Shown here: one piece after another, positions 54,355-62,296 of the stretch | Layout of the letters: every line of letters begins with the position of its first letter | Numbering within the stretch: the first letter of the stretch is position 1 | NCBI GenBank assembly: GCA_002162685.1 | Contig: MAAQ01000018.1 | Location: 62,001 to 126,000, forward strand | Source of the DNA: Flavobacteriales bacterium 33_180_T64 | GTDB lineage: Bacteria; Bacteroidota; Bacteroidia; Flavobacteriales; Flavobacteriaceae | Reading direction: 5' to 3' | Length of the DNA: 64,000 nt | The notes under the pieces: model-generated | The model's database searches: none | What the model was told of the DNA's origin: nothing | Seen by the model: only the letters and a program-made list of their open reading frames with translations | Translations under genes and position numbers: made by a program

Positions 54355-56391
54355 TTAATTATCAATCAATCCTGCGCGTTTCAATAGTGCGTCTGGTTTT
54401 GGTGCCTTTCCTCTAAAACGTTTGTAAAGTGTCATTGGATCTTCTATACCTCCTTGAGAGAGCACATTGTCCTTAAATTTTTTAGCAACGGCTTTGTTAA
54501 ATACACCTTCCTCTAAAAAGTATTCAAATGCATCAGCATCTAAAACTTCAGCCCATTTGTAACTGTAATACCCAGAGCTATAGCCGCCTTGAAAAATATG
54601 TGAAAAAGCAGTACTCATACAATTTTCTTCAACATCAGGAAAAAGTTTTGTATTCTCAAACGCTTTTTGTTCATGTGCTTTTACAGATGTAATTGTATCT
54701 AGTGATTCATTAGCATGCCACGACATATCTAATAAGCCAAAACTAATTTGTCTTAAGGTTTGCATACCTTCATGAAATGTTGCTGAAGCTTTTATCTTAT
54801 CAATTAATTCCATCGGAATAACATCACCAGTTTCATAATGTGTGGCAAAGAGTTCTAAAGCTTCCTTTTCAAAACACCAGTTTTCTAAAACCTGACTTGG
54901 TAATTCTACAAAATCCCAATAGACACTTGTGCCTGATAAGCTTGGATATGTTGTATTTGCTAGCATGCCATGTAAAGCATGACCAAACTCATGAAATAAC
55001 GTGGTGACTTCATTAAAAGTAAGAAGTGAAGGTTTACTTTTTGTGGGTTTAGTAAAGTTACAAACAATAGAAATGTGTGGTCTGTCGTTGACTCCATTTT
55101 TTATGTATTGTGGTTTGTAAACGGTCATCCAAGCACCATTTCTTTTTCCTGATCTTGGAAAAAAATCAGCATAAAAAATAGAGATTAAATCGCCTTTAGT
55201 ATCTGTCACTTTATAGGTTAATACATCGTTGTGGTATTTGTCGATGTTATCTATCTCTTCAAATTTTAAATCGTATAGTCGCTCAGCAATGGTAAAAACA
55301 CCATCAATAACATTTTCTAATTTGAAATAGGGTTTTAGTTGCTCATCATCTAAACTGAATAATTTTTGCTTTAATTTTTCAGCATAATAAGAGCTATCCC
55401 ATTTTTGAAGCATGTCAATCCCATCTAAATCTTTTGCAAAAGCTTCTAAGGTTTTAAATTCTTGTTCAGCAGCAGGTTTTGCTTTTTCAAGTAATTCATT
55501 TAAGAAATTTTCAACCGTCTCAGGTGTTTTTGCCATACGTTCTTCTAAAACAAAATGCGCATGTGTTTTATAGCCTAGTAAATTAGCACGGTCATAACGT
55601 AGTTTCGTAATTTGAAGAACATTATCTTGATTGTCTAAGTCATTGCCTTTGAAGGCTTTTGAACCCGCAATTAATGCTAATTCTTGACGTAATTTTCTGT
55701 TGTTTGCATAGGTCATAAATGGAATGTAACTTGGATAATCTAATGTGATTAACCAACCATCTTTATCTTTAGATTCTGCTAATTGCTGAGCAGCTTCTTT
55801 AGCACCATCGGGTAATCCATCTAGATCACTTTCATTAGTGAGATGCATTTCAAATGCATTAGTTTCTGCTAAAACATTTTCACCAAATTTTAGTTTAAGT
55901 TGACTTAGTTTTTTGTCAATATCACGAAGCTGAATCTTTTTGTCTTCAGAAAGATTAGCGCCATTTCTAGAAAAACTTTTATATTTTTTATCGAGAAGTG
56001 TTTGTTGTTCTTTCGTTAGGTTTAAAGAGTTCTTGTTATTATAAACTGCTTTTACACGTTTAAATAAGTCTTCATTTAATGTAATGTCATTACTGAATTC
56101 TGATAGGAGAGGAGAAACTTCTTGAGCAATTTTTTGAATTTGATCATTTGTTTCAGCACTATTCAAATTAAAAAAGATACTTGAGAGTCGATCTAATTCT
56201 TCACCCGAAAAATCTAATGCAGCTATTGTGTTCTCAAAAGTTGGCACTTCAGTATTTAATGTTATAGCATTAATTTCTGCTTTTGCCTTTTTAATTGCCG
56301 TTAAAAATGAAGGTAAATAATCTTCATCTTTGATTTTAGAAAAAGGTGCTGTATGATAGGCTGTTTTGAATTTAGAATTTAAAATACTCAT
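54355..56391 (-). CDS. M3 family metallopeptidase (oligopeptidase/Dcp-like)
   Basis: 678 residues, usual size for M3 thimet-type peptidases. The zinc site is LFHEFGHALHGML with H467, E468 and H471; the third ligand follows within FVELPSQVLENW, and the C-terminal domain with FSHIFQGGYSSGYYSYKWAEVL is the conserved substrate-binding region. It digests peptides in the cytoplasm (no signal peptide; the sequence starts MSILNSKFKTAYH). It is a single gene on the minus strand between a terminator and purE, with 312 bases before it. Confidence 0.93.
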   Translation of the reverse strand: MSILNSKFKTAYHTAPFSKIKDEDYLPSFLTAIKKAKAEINAITLNTEVPTFENTIAALDFSGEELDRLSSIFFNLNSAETNDQIQKIAQEVSPLLSEFSNDITLNEDLFKRVKAVYNNKNSLNLTKEQQTLLDKKYKSFSRNGANLSEDKKIQLRDIDKKLSQLKLKFGENVLAETNAFEMHLTNESDLDGLPDGAKEAAQQLAESKDKDGWLITLDYPSYIPFMTYANNRKLRQELALIAGSKAFKGNDLDNQDNVLQITKLRYDRANLLGYKTHAHFVLEERMAKTPETVENFLNELLEKAKPAAEQEFKTLEAFAKDLDGIDMLQKWDSSYYAEKLKQKLFSLDDEQLKPYFKLENVIDGVFTIAERLYDLKFEEIDNIDKYHNDVLTYKVTDTKGDLISIFYADFFPRSGKRNGAWMTVYKPQYIKNGVNDRPHISIVCNFTKPTKSKPSLLTFNEVTTLFHEFGHALHGMLANTTYPSLSGTSVYWDFVELPSQVLENWCFEKEALELFATHYETGDVIPMELIDKIKASATFHEGMQTLRQISFGLLDMSWHANESLDTITSVKAHEQKAFENTKLFPDVEENCMSTAFSHIFQGGYSSGYYSYKWAEVLDADAFEYFLEEGVFNKAVAKKFKDNVLSQGGIEDPMTLYKRFRGKAPKPDALLKRAGLIDN

Positions 56392-56600
56392 CTTTAATTA
56401 AATGTATTAATATGTTGTCTTGATCGTTAATTAAACTCAAATGATTAGTTGTAATTTTGTAAGAACAACTAAAGGTTTAGGTTCTGTTTTGTAAATGTCT
56501 GTTCTTTTATGTAATTGTTAATCAAATGCTTAAATGGGATAAATATTTTTATTTTTTTAGCATTAACTAAAAGTTAAGAACACTATGTTAAATTAATTAT

Positions 56601-56694
56601 TACTTTTGTATTACTATTAAATACTTACTTTGGTAAGTCTTTAGTAAAAATTGATTAATAGCTTTAAAACCTCGAGTAAAATCGAGGTTTTTTT
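56601..56694 (+). ncRNA. Candidate small RNA between purE and the M3 peptidase gene
   Basis: In the 312-base gap (56392-56703) the plus strand holds TACTTTTG (56601-56608), an exact TAnnTTTG -7 box, then a short hairpin (ACTTAC TTTG GTAAGT at 56623-56638) and a rho-independent terminator with T7 at 56666-56694. No plus-strand gene lies upstream of that terminator within about 8 kb. A transcript of roughly 80 bases from about 56614 would fit a small RNA. The -33 element is weak and no ORF exists, so this is a prediction. The rest of the gap is AT-rich without recognisable features. Confidence 0.35.
56666..56694. terminator. Bidirectional hairpin terminator after purE
   Basis: AAAACCTCGA, a 6-base loop and TCGAGGTTTT, with T7 on the plus strand and a shorter T run on the minus strand. 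It lies 10 bases past the purE stop and would end the purKE transcript; the longer T run on the plus strand would end a plus-strand RNA. Confidence 0.8.
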
Positions 56695-56703
56695 ATGAAT
56701 GAA

Positions 56704-57183
56704 CTACAAGTTTTTTGAAGATTCAATAACTTTAGCTTTCAAACGCTCTTTATAATCCAATATTGTTTTAAGTACATTTTTATCAGATGCTCCAATAATT
56801 TGTGCAGCTAAAATACCAGCATTTTTTCCGCCATTTAAGGCTACAGTAGCTACAGGAACACCTCCAGGCATTTGAAGTATAGATAGAATAGAATCCCAAC
56901 CATCAATAGAGTTGCTACTTTTTACTGGTACACCAATTACAGGTAAAGGTGATAAGGATGCAACCATTCCAGGTAAATGTGCAGCACCTCCAGCTCCAGC
57001 AATAATTACTGTTATACCTCTAGAATGTGCATGTTTACTAAAATCGAATAATTTTTCAGGAGTCCTGTGTGCAGATACAATATCTACTTCTACGTCGATA
57101 TGAAACTCTTTTAAGATGTCTATGGCATCTTGCATAACAGGAAGATCACTTTTACTTCCCATAATTACCGCTACTTTACTCAT
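56704..57183 (-). CDS. purE: N5-carboxyaminoimidazole ribonucleotide mutase PurE
   Basis: 159 residues, class I PurE. Visible are IMGSKSDLPVMQDA at 7-20 (phosphate loop), the catalytic SAHRTPE with its histidine, AGAGGAAHLPGMVAS, and the end block GGKNAGILAAQI. It rearranges N5-CAIR to CAIR in de novo purine synthesis. It follows purK by 2 bases, and both products act in sequence, so a purKE operon is clear. A terminator closes it. Confidence 0.97.
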   Translation of the reverse strand: MSKVAVIMGSKSDLPVMQDAIDILKEFHIDVEVDIVSAHRTPEKLFDFSKHAHSRGITVIIAGAGGAAHLPGMVASLSPLPVIGVPVKSSNSIDGWDSILSILQMPGGVPVATVALNGGKNAGILAAQIIGASDKNVLKTILDYKERLKAKVIESSKNL

Positions 57184-57185
57184 AA

Positions 57186-58352
57186 CTATTTACTTATTAC
57201 TTTAATCGTTTCTTTTACTTTTTGAGCAATGCGTCTTGCCTCGTTTATATCTTCATTTACTATGGTTACATGTCCCATTTTACGAAATGGTCTGGTTTGC
57301 TTTTTTCCATAGATATGCGGTGTTACACCATCAAGCTGCATAATATCTTCAATGTTTTGATATACAACATCTCCTGTATAACCTTCGGCACCAACAAGAT
57401 TCACCATAATACCACCTGTTTTACTTTCTGTTTTTCCTAACGGGAGATTTAAAATAGCTCTAAGGTGTTGCTCAAATTGAGAAGTGTAACTTGCTTCAAT
57501 AGTTTGATGTCCAGAGTTATGAGGTCTTGGAGCAGCTTCATTCACTAAAATCTCATCGTTTTCAGTTTGAAACATTTCTACAGCTAGTAATCCAACATGA
57601 TTAAATGCTTTTGAAACCTCCAATGCTACCTCTCGGGCTTTTTTAGCAACAGTTTTGTCAATTCTTGCAGGGCAAATAACATATTCTACTTGGTTAGCTT
57701 CTGGATGAAACTCCATTTCAACAACAGGATAGGTCTTTACATCTCCGCGATCATTTCTAGCAACAATAACCGCTAATTCATTTTTGAATGGTACCAAATC
57801 TTCTGCAATACACTCTCCAGTTGGTAAGTCTTTTAGGTCTGAAAACTGGCGTACCATTTTCACACCTGTTCCATCATAACCAAATTTGGCAGCTTTCCAT
57901 ACAAATGGGAATTCTAATCCACCATTGTCAATAGCATCTTTAATCTCAGAGAGATAAGCAAATCGCGTAAAATCTGATGTAGGAATTTGATGATCTCTAT
58001 AAAACAATTTTTGCGTTGCTTTATTTTGAATGGTTTTTAGAGTCTTTGAAGATGGATATACTTTTTTACCTTCTTTTTCTAATTGTTCAAGAGCATCTAC
58101 ATTTACATTTTCAATTTCAAATGTCAATACATCCACGTGTTTCCCAAAGTTATAAACGGCATCAAAATCCATTAAATCACCTAAAGTAAATGTATTGCAA
58201 GCTATCTTGCATGGTGCTTCATCACTTGAATCCATAACATGTGTCGAGATATCAAATTTTCTCGTGCTATAGAGCATCATTTTACCTAATTGTCCACCAC
58301 CTAGGATGCCGAGTTTAAAATCTGAAGAAAAATAAGTCATAGTGTTTTCCAT
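57186..58352 (-). CDS. purK: 5-(carboxyamino)imidazole ribonucleotide synthase PurK
   Basis: 388 residues, ATP-grasp fold. LGILGGGQLGKMML opens the protein, FEIENVNVDAL lies in the pre-ATP domain, PFVWKAAKFGYDGTGV is the ATP-grasp loop, and EMFQTENDEILVNEAAPRPHNSGH the metal and substrate site. PurK makes N5-CAIR from AIR, ATP and bicarbonate. The ATG at 58340 (MTYFSSDF) is an equally good start and fits related proteins. It is the first gene of a two-gene operon with purE. A -7 box lies 42 bases upstream. Confidence 0.96.
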   Translation of the reverse strand: MENTMTYFSSDFKLGILGGGQLGKMMLYSTRKFDISTHVMDSSDEAPCKIACNTFTLGDLMDFDAVYNFGKHVDVLTFEIENVNVDALEQLEKEGKKVYPSSKTLKTIQNKATQKLFYRDHQIPTSDFTRFAYLSEIKDAIDNGGLEFPFVWKAAKFGYDGTGVKMVRQFSDLKDLPTGECIAEDLVPFKNELAVIVARNDRGDVKTYPVVEMEFHPEANQVEYVICPARIDKTVAKKAREVALEVSKAFNHVGLLAVEMFQTENDEILVNEAAPRPHNSGHQTIEASYTSQFEQHLRAILNLPLGKTESKTGGIMVNLVGAEGYTGDVVYQNIEDIMQLDGVTPHIYGKKQTRPFRKMGHVTIVNEDINEARRIAQKVKETIKVISK

Positions 58353-58394
58353 AACAATGGAAATCTAAAAAGTTAAAATATCGCTTTCGTTGCA

Positions 58395-58402
58395 CAAAAA
58401 TA
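58395..58402 (-). promoter_or_regulatory. -7 box of purKE
   Basis: On the minus strand TATTTTTG, 42 bases upstream of the ATG at 58352 (54 from 58340). It is part of the divergent spacer with the HPRT-Adk gene. Confidence 0.45.
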
Positions 58403-58479
58403 CATTATAAAATAGAAAGCAAAGATGAGTTAATGCACAAAAATGGAATTCAAAAATCGCTAATAGACAATCTATTGAT

Positions 58480-58487
58480 TATCTTTG
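58480..58487 (+). promoter_or_regulatory. -7 box of the HPRT-Adk/Obg unit
   Basis: TATCTTTG, an exact TAnnTTTG match, ends 21 bases before the GTG at 58509. Confidence 0.5.
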
Positions 58488-58508
58488 CCTTTTTAAAATC
58501 AAAATCTA

Positions 58509-59618
58509 GTGATTAAACTACACGATTTATACTTCAAACCTTTTATTTCAGAGAAAGATCTTGATGCAACCGTGCAACGCCTGGTTGATGAAATTGCAAA
58601 TGATATGCAAGATGAAGTGCCCGTATTTATTGGTATTTTGAATGGGTCATTTATGTTTGTAAGTGATTTTGTAAAAAAATATCCAAAACCTTGTGAAGTT
58701 ACGTTTATCAAATTGGCATCATATGAAGGTTTAAAATCAACCGAAGATATTCACCGCCTTATTGGATTAACACAAGATTTGTCTGGTAGAAAAGTAGTGA
58801 TACTAGAAGATATTATAGATTCTGGCAATACCCTTGAGGAAGTACATCGCATTTTTAAAAACGAAAGTGTAGATGAACTTAAAATAGCGACACTTTTTTA
58901 CAAACCAGAAGCGTATAAAAAAGATTATAAATTACACTATGTAGGTAAAGAGATTCCTAATAAATTTATCGTAGGCTATGGTCTTGATTATAACCAGTTA
59001 GGACGTGATTTACCTGAAATATATCAATTAAAAACAACACAACACATGACCAACTTAGTGCTATTTGGACCTCCAGGCGCAGGAAAAGGAACACAAGCTA
59101 ATTTTTTAAAAGATAAATATAATCTAGTGCATATTTCAACAGGAGATGTCTTTAGATATAATATAAAACATGAAACCGCTTTAGGGATGTTAGCTAAATC
59201 TTATATGGATAAAGGTGAATTGGTTCCAGACCAGGTAACAATAGACATGCTTAATGCTGAAGTTGAAAAGAATGCCGATGCTAAAGGTTTTATTTTTGAT
59301 GGTTTTCCAAGAACGAATGCTCAAGCTGAAGCTTTAGATAAATTAATGGCTGATAAAGATTCTCAAATTAATGCTATGATAGCATTGGAAGTTGATGATG
59401 AAGTATTAGTTGGACGCTTATTAGAACGTGGTAAAACAAGTGGAAGAAAAGACGATGCTGATGAATCAATCATTAGAAATCGTATTACAGAATACTATAA
59501 AAAAACTGCTATTTTAAAAAACTACTATGCAAGCCAAGATAAGTATTTTGGTGTTGATGGTGTTGGGAGTATCAAAGAAATTACAGTGCGTTTAAATGCT
59601 GTAATTGATAAATTATAA
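58509..59618 (+). CDS. adk: Natural fusion: hypoxanthine phosphoribosyltransferase (N) and adenylate kinase (C)
   Basis: 369 residues in one open frame with a GTG start. Residues 1-175 form HPRT: GILNGSFMFVSDFV, then the PRPP-binding loop VVILEDIIDSGNTLEE and IVGYGLDYNQLGRDLPEI. Residues 180-369 form adenylate kinase: GPPGAGKGTQ P-loop at 186-195, ISTGDVFRYNI, FDGFPRTNAQAEAL and LLERGKTSGRKDDADESI with a short LID lacking the zinc-finger insert. M180 could be an internal start. Together the halves salvage hypoxanthine and phosphorylate AMP. I recall this fusion as common in flavobacteria. It is followed by obg 42 bases on. The frame shows no break, so it is real, not a frameshift artefact. 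Confidence 0.95.
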   Translation: MIKLHDLYFKPFISEKDLDATVQRLVDEIANDMQDEVPVFIGILNGSFMFVSDFVKKYPKPCEVTFIKLASYEGLKSTEDIHRLIGLTQDLSGRKVVILEDIIDSGNTLEEVHRIFKNESVDELKIATLFYKPEAYKKDYKLHYVGKEIPNKFIVGYGLDYNQLGRDLPEIYQLKTTQHMTNLVLFGPPGAGKGTQANFLKDKYNLVHISTGDVFRYNIKHETALGMLAKSYMDKGELVPDQVTIDMLNAEVEKNADAKGFIFDGFPRTNAQAEALDKLMADKDSQINAMIALEVDDEVLVGRLLERGKTSGRKDDADESIIRNRITEYYKKTAILKNYYASQDKYFGVDGVGSIKEITVRLNAVIDKL

Positions 59619-59660
59619 CAAGACTTAATCGGTTAATCGATTTTAGATAATATAAGAACT

Positions 59661-60659
59661 ATGACAGAGGGAAATTTTGTTGACTACGTTAAGATACATG
59701 TGTCTTCTGGTAAAGGAGGCCAAGGTTCTGCACACTTACATCGTGAAAAATATATAGAAAAAGGAGGCCCAGATGGTGGTGATGGTGGCCGAGGAGGTCA
59801 TATTATAATTCGTGGTAGCTCTAATCTTTGGACACTTCTTCACCTAAAGTTTAAGCGTCATGCAAGAGCTGGTCATGGTGGTCATGGAAGTAAAAGTAGA
59901 AGTACTGGAGCCGATGGAGAAGATGTTTATATAGATGTCCCATTAGGAACTGTTATTAAAGATACTGAAACAGATGAAGTTTTATTCGAAATTACAGACG
60001 AAAATGAAGAACAAATTGTTGCCCAAGGTGGACGTGGCGGATTAGGGAACTGGCATTTTAAAAATTCCCGAAATCAAACACCTCGTTATGCGCAACCTGG
60101 TGAAGACCTAGAAGAGAGAAAAGTTACACTTGAACTTAAAATTCTTGCCGATGTAGGTTTAGTAGGGTTTCCAAATGCAGGAAAGTCAACCTTATTGTCT
60201 GTTGTTACAGCTGCAAAACCAAAAATTGCAGATTATGAATTTACAACGCTTAAACCTAATTTAGGGATTGTAGAGTACCGTGATTATCAGACTTTTGTTA
60301 TGGCAGATATCCCAGGAATTATTGAAGGGGCAGCCGAAGGTAAAGGACTCGGGCATTATTTTTTACGTCATATAGAACGTAATTCAATATTGTTGTTTTT
60401 GATTCCTGCCGATGCCGATGATATTCGTAAACAATACGATATTTTATTAGACGAGCTTAAACGCTACAATCCAGAAATGTTGGATAAAGAACGTATGATT
60501 GCCATTTCTAAATGCGATATGTTGGATGATGAGCTTAAAGCAGAACTCAAACAAGAATTAGATAAGACACTTCCAATTCAATATATGTTTATTTCTTCGG
60601 TAGCGCAGCAAGGTATTATAGATCTAAAAGATAAACTTTGGAAAATGCTTAATAATTAA
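59661..60659 (+). CDS. obgE: Ribosome-assembly GTPase Obg/CgtA
   Basis: 332 residues. The N-terminal Obg fold (1-158) is glycine-rich with GGKGGQG-type turns ([32 protein letters not shown]). The G domain has G1 [11 protein letters not shown] at 168-178, switch region [10 protein letters not shown]3 [10 protein letters not shown] and G4 SKCD. The C-terminal OCT domain is absent, as is common in this phylum. Obg acts in late 50S assembly and stress control. It lies 42 bases after the HPRT-Adk gene, probably on the same transcript. Confidence 0.96.
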   Translation: MTEGNFVDYVKIHVSSGKGGQGSAHLHREKYIEKGGPDGGDGGRGGHIIIRGSSNLWTLLHLKFKRHARAGHGGHGSKSRSTGADGEDVYIDVPLGTVIKDTETDEVLFEITDENEEQIVAQGGRGGLGNWHFKNSRNQTPRYAQPGEDLEERKVTLELKILADVGLVGFPNAGKSTLLSVVTAAKPKIADYEFTTLKPNLGIVEYRDYQTFVMADIPGIIEGAAEGKGLGHYFLRHIERNSILLFLIPADADDIRKQYDILLDELKRYNPEMLDKERMIAISKCDMLDDELKAELKQELDKTLPIQYMFISSVAQQGIIDLKDKLWKMLNN

Positions 60660-60687
60660 TTTTTTCAGTTATTAAGCATAATTAAAT

Positions 60688-60786
60688 TGGGTGTTACCCT
60701 TTTTCGTAGAAAGGACTCCAAAGGGTCAGGCTCTCATCAGTCGCTCTCTTTGAGGAGCTCCAACAATAATTCCATCCTTAACGCTA
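60688..60786 (+). repeat. GC-richer structured repeat-like element
   Basis: It stands out from AT-rich surroundings. The ends GGTGTTA (60690-60696) and TAACGCT (60779-60785) pair over 7 positions with two G-T wobbles. Inside are AAGGGTCAGGCTCT and GAGGAGCTCC. From memory, many Bacteroidota genomes carry dispersed elements of the pattern GGGCGTTACC...GGGTCGGGCT...CCTAACGC; this looks like a decayed copy. It lies 29 bases after the obg stop, where it may also end transcription. The rest of the 199-base gap holds nothing clear. Confidence 0.5.
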
Positions 60787-60858
60787 GACTCAATTGCATG
60801 AAGTAACTTGCAGAATTGTAAAGGAATAGCTTTTTCATTACCTTTAAACTAAAAAGGA

Positions 60859-61383
60859 ATGAAACGTATAATTAGTATATTAGTATTGAGTCTTGTTATG
60901 TCTTGTAGCTCTATTAGAGTAAATTACGACTACGAGAAAACGACTAATTTCGATGCCTATAAAACCTATAATTACTATTCAGATATGACATCAGGAATGA
61001 GTGATTTAGATACTAAACGCTTATACAAAGCTTTAGATAATGCCTTACTAAGTAGCGGGTATTTAATCTCAGAAAAACCAGATTTTCTTATAAATATTAA
61101 AAGTGTCGAGTTTCAACAACAGTCTGGTAATAATGTTGGAGTAGGTATTGGAGGAACTGGTGGTCAGGTAGGTGGTGGAATCACTATTGGTTTGCCTATT
61201 GGGCAAACACAAATGGCAAGAGAAATTGTTTTTGAATTTGTTGATGAGACTAATAACGGACTCTTTTGGCAAGCGGTTTCAGAATCTAATTATAGACCCA
61301 ATGCTACTCCCGAAAAATGTGAAGCACAATTTATAGCTATTGTCAAAAAAGTACTCAAAGGCTTTCCTCCTGAAATACAATAG
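60859..61383 (+). CDS. DUF4136 domain lipoprotein
   Basis: 174 residues. The lipobox LVMSC gives modified C16. The DUF4136 domain is seen from RVNYDYEKTTNFDAYKTYNYY through ALDNALLSSGYLISEKPDFLINI, with a Gly-rich loop GVGIGGTGGQVGGGI and the end ANGLFWQA-like block (NNGLFWQAVSESNY). The fold resembles outer-membrane-anchored proteins with an alpha-beta sandwich. The role is unknown, but the group is common in Bacteroidota and Gammaproteobacteria envelopes. It stands alone and follows the structured repeat. Confidence 0.85.
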   Translation: MKRIISILVLSLVMSCSSIRVNYDYEKTTNFDAYKTYNYYSDMTSGMSDLDTKRLYKALDNALLSSGYLISEKPDFLINIKSVEFQQQSGNNVGVGIGGTGGQVGGGITIGLPIGQTQMAREIVFEFVDETNNGLFWQAVSESNYRPNATPEKCEAQFIAIVKKVLKGFPPEIQ

Positions 61384-61484
61384 AAATGTTTTCCCGAAAA
61401 GAAGCGATTCAAAGCAGGAAGCTTTCTATTTAAGTACTAAGACCTATATGTATTGTAGGTAGTGTTTCTTGAAAACTTTTTATT

Positions 61485-61691
61485 TCAACACTGTTTTTTA
61501 TCAATTAGCGTCTTATTTGTTAATGCTTGATCATCAATAAACTCAGAAACAGCTGTAGCAAAGGCAGTAGGAGCGAAGAATGCAATAAAATGTGGCACAT
61601 CTTTTATACTAATAAATGCCGCTTGGGTGTTTTTTTTGAGTTTTCGCAAAATATGTATCACGCTGATAAGTGGATATTGAATATGGGACAA
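61485..61691 (-). pseudogene. Possible C-terminal remnant of an alpha/beta hydrolase
   Basis: In the 380-base gap between the DUF4136 gene and a DoxX gene, one minus-strand frame encodes about 60 residues reading AFISIKDVPHFIAFFAP and TAFATAVSEFIDD. That resembles the last strand, catalytic-histidine loop (VPHF) and final helix of alpha/beta hydrolases. Upstream (toward 61692-61763) only a terminator hairpin is found, so the rest of the gene is gone. No homology search is possible here, and chance coding cannot be ruled out. The remainder of the gap (61384-61484) holds nothing clear. Confidence 0.3.
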
Positions 61692-61719
61692 TTAGCACTT
61701 ATTACTAAATGGATTACAT

Positions 61720-61749
61720 AAAAAAGAGGCTTTTTAAAACCTCTTTTTT
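61720..61749. terminator. Bidirectional rho-independent terminator
   Basis: AAAAAAGAGG (61720-61729), a 10-base loop and CCTCTTTTTT (61740-61749). It ends the minus-strand DoxX gene 15 bases after its stop. Confidence 0.85.
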
Positions 61750-61763
61750 ATGTAAAAAATCAT

Positions 61764-62141
61764 CTAGTTTAATAAAGCTTTGTATTTGTCTTTATAACCA
61801 AATATTACAGCGCTATTTAAAACAAGTAATGCAAGTGCGCCACCAATGCCTCCTGGATCTAATACAGCGTGAAATAATACAGCATTTACAGATACACTCA
61901 TTAAAATCAAAGCGAGTAAAGCTCCAAATTTATTAACAATAAGCGTCAATCCTGCAACGACCTCAACTATGGCGACGAGCATTAGAGTTTTTGAGGTGGC
62001 CAATGCTCCAAAGTAAGCTCCTGCATCACCAGTTGGTTGAGGCATTTCAATTAATCCACCGGGAATAAGTTTGTTAAGACCAAAGAATAAAACAAATAGG
62101 CCGAGTAATATTCTCAAGACCAAAAACACTTTTGAATTCAT
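61764..62141 (-). CDS. DoxX family membrane protein
   Basis: 125 residues with four helices: VFLVLRILLGLFVLFFGLNK, TLMLVAIVEVVAGLTLIV, FGALLALILMSVSVNAVLF and GALALLVLNSAVIFGYKD. FGLNKLIPGG and the EVVAG segment are as in the DoxX-type group (PF07681). It is unrelated in detail to the DoxX-like protein of the GbsR cluster. It stands alone, with terminators on both sides. The family has been linked to quinone-dependent thiol oxidation and to membrane stress, but no role can be assigned here. Confidence 0.82.
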   Translation of the reverse strand: MNSKVFLVLRILLGLFVLFFGLNKLIPGGLIEMPQPTGDAGAYFGALATSKTLMLVAIVEVVAGLTLIVNKFGALLALILMSVSVNAVLFHAVLDPGGIGGALALLVLNSAVIFGYKDKYKALLN

Positions 62142-62236
62142 AATATTTAGTATTAGTTAGTATATGAATATAGTGATTTTTAGTATAATGGAAATTTTAA
62201 AGAAATGTTTAAGTGATAATTATGGTTGTTTAAAGC

Positions 62237-62272
62237 TTAAAAAAACCTGCAATAAATGAATTTTGCAGGTTT
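62237..62272 (-). terminator. Rho-independent terminator of the large exported protein gene
   Basis: AAACCTGCAA (62243-62252), a 10-base loop and TTGCAGGTTT (62263-62272); read on the minus strand it ends in seven T. It lies 25 bases after the stop of the gene at 62297-63871. Confidence 0.85.
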
Positions 62273-62296
62273 GTACTATATAAGTTAAGTGTTAAT

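Noticed and set aside
58499-59045. HPRT-Adk junction as a frameshift or assembly error
   Set aside because: The frame is continuous, both domains are complete and the linker is short; such fusions are known in the group.
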